From Tardiphaga sp. (lineage in GTDB: Bacteria > Pseudomonadota > Alphaproteobacteria > Rhizobiales > Xanthobacteraceae), in the NCBI GenBank assembly GCA_030147505.1, contig JASBVG010000018.1, positions 1 through 48,761 of the forward strand: a stretch of 48,761 nucleotides of DNA. The letters are read 5' to 3'. A program made the translations under genes and the position numbers. Positions within the stretch are counted from its first letter, which is position 1. Each line of letters begins with the position of its first letter. Shown one piece after another: positions 34,172 to 43,714 of this stretch. Under the pieces are notes generated by a model, which saw only the letters and a program-made list of their open reading frames with translations, was not told the DNA's origin and did no database searches.

Positions 34172-35065
34172 TCAGGCGCCGCCCGGGAGGCCGAACAACA
34201 CGCGGGCTTCGGCGGGCTTGGCGATCTGCGCGCCGATTTCCTCGACGATGCGCCGCGCCTTCTCGACCATCGCGGCATTGGATGGCGCCAGCACGCCACG
34301 TTCGAGATAGACACCGTCCTCGATGCCGGTGCGGGCATGTCCGCCAGCCAGTACCGACTGCGCCACCATCGGGAAGGTGGAGCGACCGATGCCGATCGCG
34401 GTGAAATGAGCGCCGGCCGGCAACAGGCCGCGCGCATAGAGCACGGTCTCCGGCGAGGGCTGGAAACCGTATTTCACGCCCATCACGAAAGAGGTCAAAG
34501 CCGGACCGCTGAGCGTGCCGTCGGCGAGCAGATCGTGCAGCAACGCGATATCGCCGGAGTCGAACAGTTCGATCTCGGGCTTCACGCCGGCTTCGCGAAT
34601 GATTTTCGCCATGCGGCGCACATTGCCGGGCGTGTTGATCACCACCTGTCCGCCGGAGTTCATCGTGTTGAGATCGAGCGTACAGATATCCGGCTTGAGC
34701 GCCGTGATATGGCTGACGCGCTCTTCCGGATTCATCAGCGTCGTGCCGGCATCGGCGATCTTGGGATCGTCCTTCGACGGCACGAAGCGTCCGCCAGGGC
34801 CTGTCGTGATGTTCAGGATCAGATCACGGTTGCGTGCGCGGATACGTGCGACGACGTCCTGATAATATTCGAGCTTCATCGACGGCGCGCCGGAGCCGGG
34901 TTCGCGCACATGGATGTGAGCAATCGCCGCGCCGGCCTCAGCGGCACCGAGGCATGCTTCTGCGATCTCTTCCGGCGTGATCGGCAGATGCGGCGTCGCA
35001 TCGGGCCGTGTCAGATTGCCTGTCACGGCGCAGGTGATGACGACCTTGTCGAGCATGGGGCGCAT
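34172..35065 (-). CDS. Beta-keto acid cleavage enzyme (BKACE, formerly DUF849)
   Basis: A 297-residue TIM-barrel zinc enzyme of the family of 3-keto-5-aminohexanoate cleavage enzyme. These enzymes react a beta-keto acid with acetyl-CoA to give acetoacetate and a new CoA ester. The zinc ligands His50 and His52 are in AHIHVRE, and the third is likely Glu249 (TGIEDGVYL). LNITTGPGGRF, CTLDLNTMN and PEIELFDSGD are family signatures. GGGAGA precedes ATG 35065. The exact substrate class cannot be read from sequence; the operon suggests a beta-ketoadipate-like acid. Confidence 0.92.
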   Translation of the reverse strand: MRPMLDKVVITCAVTGNLTRPDATPHLPITPEEIAEACLGAAEAGAAIAHIHVREPGSGAPSMKLEYYQDVVARIRARNRDLILNITTGPGGRFVPSKDDPKIADAGTTLMNPEERVSHITALKPDICTLDLNTMNSGGQVVINTPGNVRRMAKIIREAGVKPEIELFDSGDIALLHDLLADGTLSGPALTSFVMGVKYGFQPSPETVLYARGLLPAGAHFTAIGIGRSTFPMVAQSVLAGGHARTGIEDGVYLERGVLAPSNAAMVEKARRIVEEIGAQIAKPAEARVLFGLPGGA

Positions 35066-35075
35066 CGTGGTCTCC

Positions 35076-35822
35076 CTACAAAGCCCGGCCGCCGTCGACG
35101 ACGATCAGTGAGCCGGTGGAATAGGTCAGGTGCGTGGCGCAGGCGGCGATGGCGCGGCCGACATCGTCGGCGGTGGCGACACGCTTGAGGGGGATGGTGG
35201 ACGCCACCTTGTCGAGGGTGGCGGCGTCGCGGCCGGGCACGAAATCGGTGGCGACCACGCCGGGCGAAACCGACATCACGCGCACGCTCGGCGCCAGCGC
35301 GCGGGCCAGCGATTTGGTCATGGTGTCGATGCCCGCCTTGATGGCGGCATAAGCGAGGTTCGATCCGACGCCGCTCAGGCCGGCGATCGAAGACACGTTG
35401 ACGATCAGCCCGTCGCCCGATGCCTTGAGCATGGGCGCGAAAGCGCGGATGGCGGCGAACTGCCCGCGCCAGTTCACCTTGAACATGTCGTCGATGAAAT
35501 CGTCGGTGAGCGCGTTGAGATCGCCGATGGGGATCGGCCGGGTGTAACCCGCCGTGTTCACGAGAATATCGCAGCGGCCGAAGGCACGTTGCACCTCACT
35601 GGCGAGTTCGGTGAGTGTCGCTGTGTCCTCGATGACGGCACGGCGAGCGATATGGCCATCGCCGGAGAGCTTCGCGAGCAGCGCATTCGCGGCAGCTTCG
35701 CTGGAGCGCCATGTCACGACGACAGTGGCGCCGTCCGCCGCGAGCATCTGCGCGGCTGCCGCGCCGATGCCGCCCGAGCCGCCGATGACGACGGCGATCT
35801 TGCCTGCGAGAATTTGTGTCAT
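35076..35822 (-). CDS. Short-chain dehydrogenase/reductase (SDR)
   Basis: A 248-residue classical SDR. The cofactor loop is GGSGGIG (14-20), the structural Asn is in VNTAG (89), and the catalytic set is Ser145, Tyr158 and Lys162 (VSSIAG; YAAIK). It ends in SLIVVDGGRAL as most of the class do. The coenzyme loop ends VVTWRSSEAA, with Arg after the second strand, which favours NADP(H) (inference). Second gene of the catabolic operon, 7 bases after the dioxygenase and 10 before the BKACE. Substrate unknown. Confidence 0.9.
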   Translation of the reverse strand: MTQILAGKIAVVIGGSGGIGAAAAQMLAADGATVVVTWRSSEAAANALLAKLSGDGHIARRAVIEDTATLTELASEVQRAFGRCDILVNTAGYTRPIPIGDLNALTDDFIDDMFKVNWRGQFAAIRAFAPMLKASGDGLIVNVSSIAGLSGVGSNLAYAAIKAGIDTMTKSLARALAPSVRVMSVSPGVVATDFVPGRDAATLDKVASTIPLKRVATADDVGRAIAACATHLTYSTGSLIVVDGGRAL

Positions 35823-35829
35823 GGATGGC

Positions 35830-36720
35830 TCACTTGATGGGGGGCTGCGGGAGCACGGCCTCGCCGGGCTCCATCACGAATGTGTAGTGGAGGCTGAACC
35901 ATTCGCCGCTGACGTCCGGCGCCGGCGGCGATCCCTCGCCCTTGCGGAAGTCGCCGATCAGAGCGCGGGTCACGCCGAATACGACGTCGCTTTCCAGATG
36001 CTCGTCGTCATCGACGAATATCTGGGTGATCAGGGTCTTGAAGCCGGGCTTGTAGGCCAGAACGTGCAGATGCGCTGGCCGGTAGGGATGACGGCGCTGC
36101 GCGGCCAGCATTTCTCCGGTCGGGCCATGGGTCGGCACCGGATAGCCCGCCGGCTTGACCGAGCGAAAACGGAAACGGCCATCCGGATTGGTCTCGAACA
36201 CACCGCGCAGGTTCATGTCGGCCTGTCCGGCGTCCTGGTTCTCGTACATGCCCGACGGTGAGGCCTGCCAGACATCGACGCGAACGCCCGGGATCGGCGC
36301 ACCCTGGCCATCGCGAATATTGCACTCGACGAACAGTGGTGCACCGGGCGTCGGCGAGCGCACGATGGAGGCGCCGTTCTCCGTATGCGGCGCGTTGGCG
36401 CGCCAGAACGGGCCGAGCAGCGCCGCGGCGGTCTCGCTGGCGCCGTCCTGTCCATTGTTCAGCAGGCACACCAGCGTGGACAGGCCGACCGCATCGCTGA
36501 ACAGCACGCCTTCGTTGTGGGTGTCGTTGGTCGTCTGGCCGATCCGGTTGAGGAAATCGATGGCGAATTCGAACTCGGTCTCCGTCAGCCGGACTTCGCG
36601 GGCGAATTCATGCAGGTGACGGACGAAGGCCGCCATCACCGTGCGCAGACGGTCGTCCGGCGCACGGCTCATGGCGTCGAGAACGACGTCGGTCACGTCC
36701 TGTTGGCGTGTGATGATCAT
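35830..36720 (-). CDS. Intradiol ring-cleavage dioxygenase, likely hydroxyquinol / catechol 1,2-dioxygenase
   Basis: A 296-residue non-heme Fe(III) dioxygenase that opens catechol-type rings between the two hydroxyls. An N-terminal helical dimerisation domain (about 1-100) is followed by the beta-sandwich catalytic domain. All four iron ligands can be placed: Tyr159 (GMYENQ), Tyr193 (PAGYPVPTHGPTG), His217 and His219 (RPAHLHV). Length and N-terminal domain fit the catechol/hydroxyquinol 1,2-dioxygenase group rather than protocatechuate 3,4-dioxygenase. I favour hydroxyquinol from context. GGGAGG precedes ATG 36720. First gene of the six-gene operon, divergent from lacI, with a promoter and two palindromes in between. 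Confidence 0.88.
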   Translation of the reverse strand: MIITRQQDVTDVVLDAMSRAPDDRLRTVMAAFVRHLHEFAREVRLTETEFEFAIDFLNRIGQTTNDTHNEGVLFSDAVGLSTLVCLLNNGQDGASETAAALLGPFWRANAPHTENGASIVRSPTPGAPLFVECNIRDGQGAPIPGVRVDVWQASPSGMYENQDAGQADMNLRGVFETNPDGRFRFRSVKPAGYPVPTHGPTGEMLAAQRRHPYRPAHLHVLAYKPGFKTLITQIFVDDDEHLESDVVFGVTRALIGDFRKGEGSPPAPDVSGEWFSLHYTFVMEPGEAVLPQPPIK

Positions 36721-36779
36721 TGGGTCCTCCCGGTCGATCGGCTGTTGCGTTTCGTCGCGCATGCCGACGGCGCGTCTGC

Positions 36780-36791
36780 GCAATCGATTGC
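36780..36791. promoter_or_regulatory. LacI-family operator O2 (12-bp palindrome)
   Basis: GCAATCGATTGC, a perfect palindrome. It shares the outer GCAA...TTGC with the second site at 36804; the centres are 24 bases apart. It covers the expected start of the catabolic operon transcript. Confidence 0.65.
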
Positions 36792-36795
36792 ATAG

Positions 36796-36824
36796 ACGCT
36801 AATGCAAACGTTTGCGCGCGTCAA
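36796..36824 (-). promoter_or_regulatory. Candidate promoter of the catabolic operon
   Basis: On the minus strand TTGACG (plus 36819-36824) and TAGCGT (plus 36796-36801) are 17 bases apart. The spacer contains the whole palindrome O1. Confidence 0.6.
36804..36815. promoter_or_regulatory. LacI-family operator O1 (12-bp palindrome)
   Basis: GCAAACGTTTGC, a perfect palindrome with a central CG, the standard form for LacI/GalR operators. It sits between the -35 and -10 boxes of the operon promoter and 31 bases before the lacI-family start codon, so it may also serve autoregulation. Confidence 0.75.
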
Positions 36825-36846
36825 GCGGAGCGTTTAGGGTGGCGGC

Positions 36847-37869
36847 ATGGCAGCTGTTGTGACGATCAAGGATGTGGCGCGGGAGGTGGGTGTTCATCCA
36901 TCTACGGTATCCCGTGCGCTCGATCCGGCACGCCGCGATCGGCTCGGCGAGCCCGTGGTTCGCCGGGTGCTGGAAGCGGCAGAGCGGCTGGGCTACCGGC
37001 CGGATGTGGCAGCCGCGAGCCTGCGCAGCGGCCGGTCCAGACTCGTCGGCATCGTCGTTCCTGATATCGCCAACCCCGTGTTTTCGCCGATCATCAGCGG
37101 ACTCGAGCGCGCGCTGGCGGCCCGGGGCTATGCGCTGATCGTGGCCGACCAGCGACCAGACCGGGCAGGCGGAAATGATCTCGTTCAGATGCTGATCGCA
37201 CGCCGGGTCGACGGGCTGGTGCTTGCCAATGTTACGTTGAAGGACGATGCGGTGGAGCGCTGCCTGCGCGCGCAGATTCCGGTGGTGCTGGTCAACCGCG
37301 CCGAGGGGCAGGTGCGGGTGCCCTCGGTGGTCTCCGACGACATGGCAGGTATTACGCTGGCAGTGGATCACCTGATCGCATCGGGTCATCGGCGCATCGT
37401 TCATGTGGCGGGGCCGCAGTCGTTATCGACGGGCATGCTCCGGCGCCGCGGTTTTATCGCTGCGATGCGCGCCGCCGGCCTCGATCCTGACGAGGACGAT
37501 ATCGAGGAAGCTGCAGCGTTTACACGTGAAGCCGGGCTGCCTGCGGCGCGGACGCTGCTGGCGCGGCGGCCGGATGCGACGGCTGTGGTCGCCGCCAATG
37601 ACCTGCTCGCGCTGGGTGTCTATGAGGCGCTGCGCGAACAGGGACGGCATTGTCCGGAGGATGTCTCCGTGATCGGCCACAACGACATGCCGCTGGTTGA
37701 TCTCGTCGATCCGCCGCTCTCCACGGTCCGTATCAGCCATCGGGAGATGGGCGAACGGACCGGGGAATTGCTGCTCGATCTGATCACCGGCACCCATCAG
37801 GGCGCGCTGCAGATCGTGACGTCGCCTGTGTTGGTCGCGCGTGCATCGACGCGATCTCTGGAAGGCTGA
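36847..37869 (+). CDS. LacI-family transcriptional regulator
   Basis: A 340-residue regulator. The N-terminal helix-turn-helix and hinge are canonical: VTIKDVAREVGVHPSTVSRAL (5-25), then LGYRPDVAAASLRSGRS. The periplasmic-binding-protein-like sensor domain follows (VGIVVPDIANPVFSPIISGLE, HRRIVHVAGP, VSVIGHNDMPLVDLVDPPLSTVR). It diverges from the dioxygenase operon with 126 bases between start codons, which hold two operator-like palindromes, so it most likely represses that operon until a pathway intermediate binds. The ligand is unknown. Its stop is 5 bases from the 3' end of the aldo/keto reductase gene. Confidence 0.93.
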   Translation: MAAVVTIKDVAREVGVHPSTVSRALDPARRDRLGEPVVRRVLEAAERLGYRPDVAAASLRSGRSRLVGIVVPDIANPVFSPIISGLERALAARGYALIVADQRPDRAGGNDLVQMLIARRVDGLVLANVTLKDDAVERCLRAQIPVVLVNRAEGQVRVPSVVSDDMAGITLAVDHLIASGHRRIVHVAGPQSLSTGMLRRRGFIAAMRAAGLDPDEDDIEEAAAFTREAGLPAARTLLARRPDATAVVAANDLLALGVYEALREQGRHCPEDVSVIGHNDMPLVDLVDPPLSTVRISHREMGERTGELLLDLITGTHQGALQIVTSPVLVARASTRSLEG

Positions 37870-37873
37870 GAGT

Positions 37874-38884
37874 CTATGTCTTCTCGCTGTCCATATGGAC
37901 GAGCTGGCTGTCCGGATAGCGTCCGCCTGCAGCGGCGTCGACCGGAATGGCCTCTTCCAGCGCCGCGAGATGTGCCTGCGTCAGCTTCACATCCAGCGCG
38001 CCGAGCGCTTCTGTGAGACGATCACGCCGACGTGCACCCACCAGCGGAACGATGTCGGTGCCCCGCGCTGCGACCCAGGCGATCGCGACCTGGGCAACTG
38101 AGGCGCCGATTTCCCTGGCAATGGCGCGCAGTCTCTCCACCAGCGCCAGATTGTGATCGATATTCGCCGCCGAGAAACGCGGACTCATGCTGCGAAAATC
38201 CTGCGCGCCCTGGCCCTTGGTCCAGTGGCCTGAGATCAGTCCGCGCGACAGCACGCCGTAAGCAGTGATGCCGATGCCGAGTTCACGGCAGGTCGGCAGG
38301 ATGTCGCGCTCGATTCCGCGCGAGATCAGCGAATATTCGATCTGTAGATCGGCGATCGGATGCACCCTGGCGGCGCGGCGGATGGTGTCGGCTCCGACTT
38401 CGGACAGGCCGATATGTTTGACGTGGCCGGCCTTGATGAGGTCTGCGATGGTGCCGATCGTGTCCTCGATGGGCACATTGGGGTCGAGGCGCGCCGGGCG
38501 ATAGATGTCGATGGCTTCGACATTGAGCCGCTTCAGCGAATAGGCGACGAAATTCTTTACGGCCACCGGGCGCGAATCATAGCCGTTCCAGGCCATGTCG
38601 GGGCCGCGCAGGGCGCCGAATTTCACCGAGATCTGCGCGATATTGCGCTTGGAATGACTGCGCAGGGCTTCGGCGATCAGCATCTCATTGTGGCCCATGC
38701 CATAGAAATCGCCGGTGTCGAGCAAAGTGACGCCGGCATCCAGCGCCGCATGAATGGTGGCGATGCTCTCGTCGCGGTCGGCGGGCCCGTAAAAATCCGA
38801 CATGCCCATGCAGCCGAGGCCCAGGGCTGAAACCTCAAGGGCCGAGGTTTGCGGGGTGGTCTTTCCGAGAATGCGGGTATCCAT
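37874..38884 (-). CDS. Aldo/keto reductase
   Basis: A 336-residue TIM-barrel NADPH oxidoreductase. The catalytic Asp56, Tyr61 (LLDTGDFYG) and Lys88 (SVKFG) are present. The fourth residue of the usual tetrad, His, is replaced: the segment reads [10 protein letters not shown] with Ala131 at the His position. I believe this is a recognised subfamily of these reductases, so the enzyme may still be active with altered chemistry. The C-terminal NADP-binding part ([24 protein letters not shown]) is typical. It diverges from a LysR regulator with 118 bases between, the usual arrangement of a regulator and its target. Confidence 0.88.
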   Translation of the reverse strand: MDTRILGKTTPQTSALEVSALGLGCMGMSDFYGPADRDESIATIHAALDAGVTLLDTGDFYGMGHNEMLIAEALRSHSKRNIAQISVKFGALRGPDMAWNGYDSRPVAVKNFVAYSLKRLNVEAIDIYRPARLDPNVPIEDTIGTIADLIKAGHVKHIGLSEVGADTIRRAARVHPIADLQIEYSLISRGIERDILPTCRELGIGITAYGVLSRGLISGHWTKGQGAQDFRSMSPRFSAANIDHNLALVERLRAIAREIGASVAQVAIAWVAARGTDIVPLVGARRRDRLTEALGALDVKLTQAHLAALEEAIPVDAAAGGRYPDSQLVHMDSEKT

Positions 38885-38965
38885 GGGGAGTGCTCCGTAG
38901 CTGTCGATGACGGTCCTTGCCGCCGATGCCGATCAATATGCGCACCGGTCGGTTGCACGATAAGC

Positions 38966-39003
38966 TGGACAATCCTGAAAGGGTTGTTCACTTTGGCGAA
39001 CAA
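38966..39003. promoter_or_regulatory. Overlapping inverted repeats, candidate LysR binding site
   Basis: TGGACAATCC (38966-38975) and GGGTTGTTCA (38981-38990) form an imperfect inverted repeat, matching at 8 of 10 positions. The second arm also contains TTGTTC (38984-38989), which is a perfect inverted match of GAACAA (38998-39003). The last base of that arm is the A of the LysR start codon. Confidence 0.5.
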
Positions 39004-39911
39004 TGAGCGATCTCGATCTCCGCGATCTTTCGGCCTTTCTCGCCGTTGCCCGCACGCGCAACTTTCGCCGGGCGGCGGTGGAGCTGCAGGTCTCGGTGTC
39101 CGGCCTGAGCCAGAGGCTCCGCGACCTCGAAGAACGGCTCGGCGTGCGATTGCTGCATCGCACAACGCGCAGCGTTGGCCTGACCGAAGCAGGCGAATTG
39201 CTGCGCACAAAAGTCGCCCCTGCCATGGGGGACATTGATGTTGCATTGCAGCAAGCGCGAAGTTTAAGTGCAGTCCCGTCCGGTCGGCTACGGATTAATG
39301 CGCCGGCGCCCGCGGTGGATCTCATTCTGGCGCCGATGGTGACGCCCTTCCTGCAGCGTTACCCAGCGATCCAGCTTGAAATTATTGCAGAAACGTCGCT
39401 GATCGACATCGTCGCCGAAGGCTTCGATGCCGGCATCCGTTATGGCGAACATCTCGCCCAGGACATGATTGCGATCTCGCTGGGGCCGCCGGAACGCTAC
39501 GCGGTGGTGGCTTCATCGCAATATATTGCGCAGCATGGGCCTCCCTCCGTACCGCAGGATTTGCTGCAGCATTGCTGCATCAGAACCCGTTTTGCCTCGG
39601 GCGCGCTGCTGGACTGGGAGTTCGAGAAAGATGGCCGGGAGGTTCGGGTCGCGCCCGAGCCGGCGCTGATCGCCAGCTATTCGCGGCTCGGTCTCGAGGC
39701 GTCCGAAGGCGGCCTCGGCTTTTTCATGACGTTCGAAGGCTATGTCCGGGAGGCGGTCGCGGCAGGCAGGCTGGTCAGTGTGCTCGAAGACTGGTTGCCG
39801 CCATTTCCGGGGCCGTTTCTTTATTACCCCAGCCGTCGGCGGCCGCCGCCGGCGCTGGCGGCATTTGTCGCCTTTGTCGGGGAATGGCGTCGGCGGCACG
39901 GGGCCGCATGA
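39003..39911 (+). CDS. LysR-family transcriptional regulator
   Basis: A 302-residue regulator. Residues about 5-64 are the winged helix-turn-helix (LRDLSAFLAVARTRNFRRAA, SVSGLSQRLRDLEERLGVRLLHRTTRSVGLTEAG). The rest is the substrate-binding effector domain (GRLRINAPAPAVDLILAPMV, FDAGIRYGEHL, GLGFFMTFEGYVREAVAAG), similar to the group 8 LysR proteins. It has no visible Shine-Dalgarno site before the ATG. It diverges from the aldo/keto reductase, its probable target. Its stop lies 6 bases from the 3' end of the DUF2336 gene. Confidence 0.92.
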   Translation: MSDLDLRDLSAFLAVARTRNFRRAAVELQVSVSGLSQRLRDLEERLGVRLLHRTTRSVGLTEAGELLRTKVAPAMGDIDVALQQARSLSAVPSGRLRINAPAPAVDLILAPMVTPFLQRYPAIQLEIIAETSLIDIVAEGFDAGIRYGEHLAQDMIAISLGPPERYAVVASSQYIAQHGPPSVPQDLLQHCCIRTRFASGALLDWEFEKDGREVRVAPEPALIASYSRLGLEASEGGLGFFMTFEGYVREAVAAGRLVSVLEDWLPPFPGPFLYYPSRRRPPPALAAFVAFVGEWRRRHGAA

Positions 39912-39917
39912 CAGGCT

Positions 39918-41015
39918 TCAATTCGGGATTTCCGCGGTCGGTTCACGGGTCTGCCAGAAGGTCAGTACGCGTTGTGCCGTGGCTGGCACCAGCCGCTCGA
40001 AATTCTGCCGGGCTTCCTCGACGTCATGAGGGGCCGGCGAACGGCCGGGGCCGACGCGGAGCGCGATCAGTGCGCGGACCGTAGCCCAGGAGATCCCGAT
40101 CGACTTGCCGAGAATCAGCATTGGGTCGTCGCGATCGCCCTTCAAAAGCTGGTCGATGGTGGAGATGCGGACGCCGGACATGGCGGCCAATGCGGCCGCC
40201 GTTTCCTCATATTGATGAGCGCGGGCGAAGCGCAGCAGGGCGCCCTCGTTGAGCTCCGCGCTTTGCTGCAGCTTGCGCACACTGCGTTCGGCGCTGGCGA
40301 AATCGCGAGTGAGCGCGAGATGTTGCTGCGCGCCGGAGATGTCCTGCATCGCGCGATTGATGGCCGCGCGCAGTTCTGGTGCTGCCGAGTCAAACAGCCG
40401 GCGCCTGACGACCTCGACGGATTGGGCGAGAAGGAATTTGAGCTGCTCGGTGGAGAGGTCGTCGCGCTGGCCCACGGTGACGGCGAGCACGCCGTCGTCG
40501 CCGGCGCGGCGGATCAGGCCGTGATAGCCGAGTTGCGAGAACACCGCACCGGCATTGCCGGCGACGCGGCGGATCACGTCGCGGTCACCGCGGCGAATAA
40601 TCACGTCGGTGATGCGAGGGCCCAGCGTCGGCCGGTCCGAGATGGCCAGAAGATGGGGCTGGCCCTTGGCCTTCGCGATATCGATCAGGGTCATCTCGTC
40701 GATCTGCGGCGAGCGGCGCAGCAGCGGACCGGCGATCACGATCTCGTCGTCGCGCACCAGCATGGAGATCAGCTGCGGGGGCGCATTGACCAGCTCTGCC
40801 AGCCGCTCGGCCAGCGCACGGCGCGCATCGATCTCCGTCTGCGGGACGAGGCTGGTCAGGATGTTGTCGAACAGGTCCACATGGGACGGCTGGAATCGTG
40901 AGGCGCCCTGCAGGAACAGGTCGGCGATCTTCCGTGCGGCCTCGCCCCGGCGCGCCGGATCGCCGTTGCGGACGATTTCCTCAAGCCCCGGAATGAGGGA
41001 TTTGGCCTCTGCCAT
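39918..41015 (-). CDS. DUF2336-family protein of unknown function
   Basis: A 365-residue, mostly helical, leucine- and alanine-rich protein that matches my recollection of the DUF2336 family, common in Bradyrhizobium and relatives, with helical-repeat (HEAT-like) character. Recurrent helices such as ARRALAERLAELVNAPPQLISML and RITDVIIRRGDRDVIRRVAGNAGAVFSQLGYHGLI support that. No signal peptide, membrane helix or catalytic motif is visible. I start at ATG 41015 (MAEAKSLIPGLEE); an in-frame TTG directly upstream is less likely. It diverges from the rimP operon across about 290 bases. No function is proposed. Confidence 0.75.
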   Translation of the reverse strand: MAEAKSLIPGLEEIVRNGDPARRGEAARKIADLFLQGASRFQPSHVDLFDNILTSLVPQTEIDARRALAERLAELVNAPPQLISMLVRDDEIVIAGPLLRRSPQIDEMTLIDIAKAKGQPHLLAISDRPTLGPRITDVIIRRGDRDVIRRVAGNAGAVFSQLGYHGLIRRAGDDGVLAVTVGQRDDLSTEQLKFLLAQSVEVVRRRLFDSAAPELRAAINRAMQDISGAQQHLALTRDFASAERSVRKLQQSAELNEGALLRFARAHQYEETAAALAAMSGVRISTIDQLLKGDRDDPMLILGKSIGISWATVRALIALRVGPGRSPAPHDVEEARQNFERLVPATAQRVLTFWQTREPTAEIPN

Positions 41016-41169
41016 CAAGAATACTCAACTACGCCCAACACAAAGGCCCCCGCATCCTACAGAGGCTTTGTGAAGGAAGGGTTAGTCTGGGAGGCATAGA
41101 TGTCAGAGTTTACAGTGACTTAAGATAAGGTGGTAGTCGGTGCGAGCGGCATCGGCCCGAATCCCGCCC

Positions 41170-41198
41170 TTGCCGTCGCGCCGAAAAAGGGCTATATC
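41170..41198 (+). promoter_or_regulatory. Candidate promoter of the rimP-nusA-infB operon
   Basis: TTGCCG (41170-41175) and TATATC (41193-41198) with a 17-base spacer, 4 of 6 matches each. Transcription would start near 41205 and pass through the terminator hairpin at 41233. I see no gene in the 290-base gap 41016-41305. Confidence 0.4.
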
Positions 41199-41232
41199 GG
41201 CTGCAACTTACAGTTCTCATACGATCCGTTTG

Positions 41233-41264
41233 AGAGTGGGGCCCCCGGGGACCCGCTCTTTTTT
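41233..41264 (+). terminator. Terminator-like hairpin in the rimP leader (attenuator candidate)
   Basis: AGAGTGGG (41233-41240) pairs with CCCGCTCT (41252-41259), with one G-U pair, around a GC-rich loop that can pair further (CCCC with GGGG). Six T bases follow (41259-41264). It ends 41 bases before the rimP start codon, not after a gene, so it would act as a premature terminator. I recall a rimP leader RNA family described in Rhizobiales; membership would need checking. Confidence 0.7.
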
Positions 41265-41305
41265 ATTATCTGAACCGACCCGAACCTGGACCGCTGTGCG
41301 CCCAC

Positions 41306-42088
41306 ATGACCGACCCGATCGAACCCGCCATGGATGATGCCGAGCTGCTCGCTGAGCCGCGTCTGGTCGTCGAGCCCGGTGCCGGTGCGCGCGTGGCGGC
41401 CATCGCGACGCCGGTGCTGGAGGCGATGGGTTATCGGCTGGTACGCATCAAGATTTCGGCCGAGGCCGGCTGCACCGTGCAGATCATGGCCGAGCGGCCG
41501 GACGGCTCGATGCAGGTCGAGGATTGCGAAGCGATTTCCAATGCGCTGTCGCCGGTTCTCGATATCGAGGATCCGATCCAGCGCGCCTATCGGCTGGAAA
41601 TTTCGTCGCCGGGGATCGATCGTCCGCTGGTGCGTCGCTCGGACTTTTTGCGTTTCCAGGGCCATCTCGTGAAGGTCGACATGGCGGTCGCCGTCGGTGG
41701 CCGGAAGCGTTTCCGTGGCTGGATCAGTGCCGTCGAAGGCGGTGAAGTCCTGATCGATCGCGAAGGCGCGCGTGACGGCGAAGACCCGATCACGCGTTTG
41801 CCGATGGAAGATATCGGCAGCGCCAATCTGGTGCTAACGGATGAGCTGATCGCGGAGTCCATGCGCCGCGGCAAGCATGCCGAGGAAGATCTCAAGCGCG
41901 AGCTGGGTCTTGCGCCGCCGCCGGCGCCGCATGCCAAACGCAGCGATCCGAAGAAGAGTTTTGCGCCGAAACCGAAGGGCAAGGCTGCGAAGACGGCCAA
42001 GAAGCCACCGCCGAAGAATACCAAGGCCCACCGCCTCGCCGCCGAAGCTGCGCGCCGCGGCGATATCGATCCCACCGAAGGAGACTGA
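41306..42088 (+). CDS. rimP: Ribosome maturation factor RimP
   Basis: A 260-residue protein that helps assemble the 30S subunit. The N-terminal RimP domain ([43 protein letters not shown]) and the C-terminal SH3-like domain are present. A Lys/Pro/Ala-rich tail of about 55 residues (about 205-260, [20 protein letters not shown]) extends beyond the E. coli protein (about 150 aa) and looks like an RNA-binding extension. Three bases separate its stop from nusA. First gene of the operon, after the attenuator-like leader. Confidence 0.95.
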   Translation: MTDPIEPAMDDAELLAEPRLVVEPGAGARVAAIATPVLEAMGYRLVRIKISAEAGCTVQIMAERPDGSMQVEDCEAISNALSPVLDIEDPIQRAYRLEISSPGIDRPLVRRSDFLRFQGHLVKVDMAVAVGGRKRFRGWISAVEGGEVLIDREGARDGEDPITRLPMEDIGSANLVLTDELIAESMRRGKHAEEDLKRELGLAPPPAPHAKRSDPKKSFAPKPKGKAAKTAKKPPPKNTKAHRLAAEAARRGDIDPTEGD

Positions 42089-42091
42089 GCC

Positions 42092-43699
<1,608 letters not shown>

Positions 43700-43714
43700 G
43701 GATATGCGCAACGC

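Noticed and set aside
31802..39911. Genomic island or recent transfer for the catabolic region
   Set aside because: No integrase, tRNA target, flanking direct repeats or transposase seen, and GC content and codon use look like the neighbours by eye. Compositional statistics could not be run.
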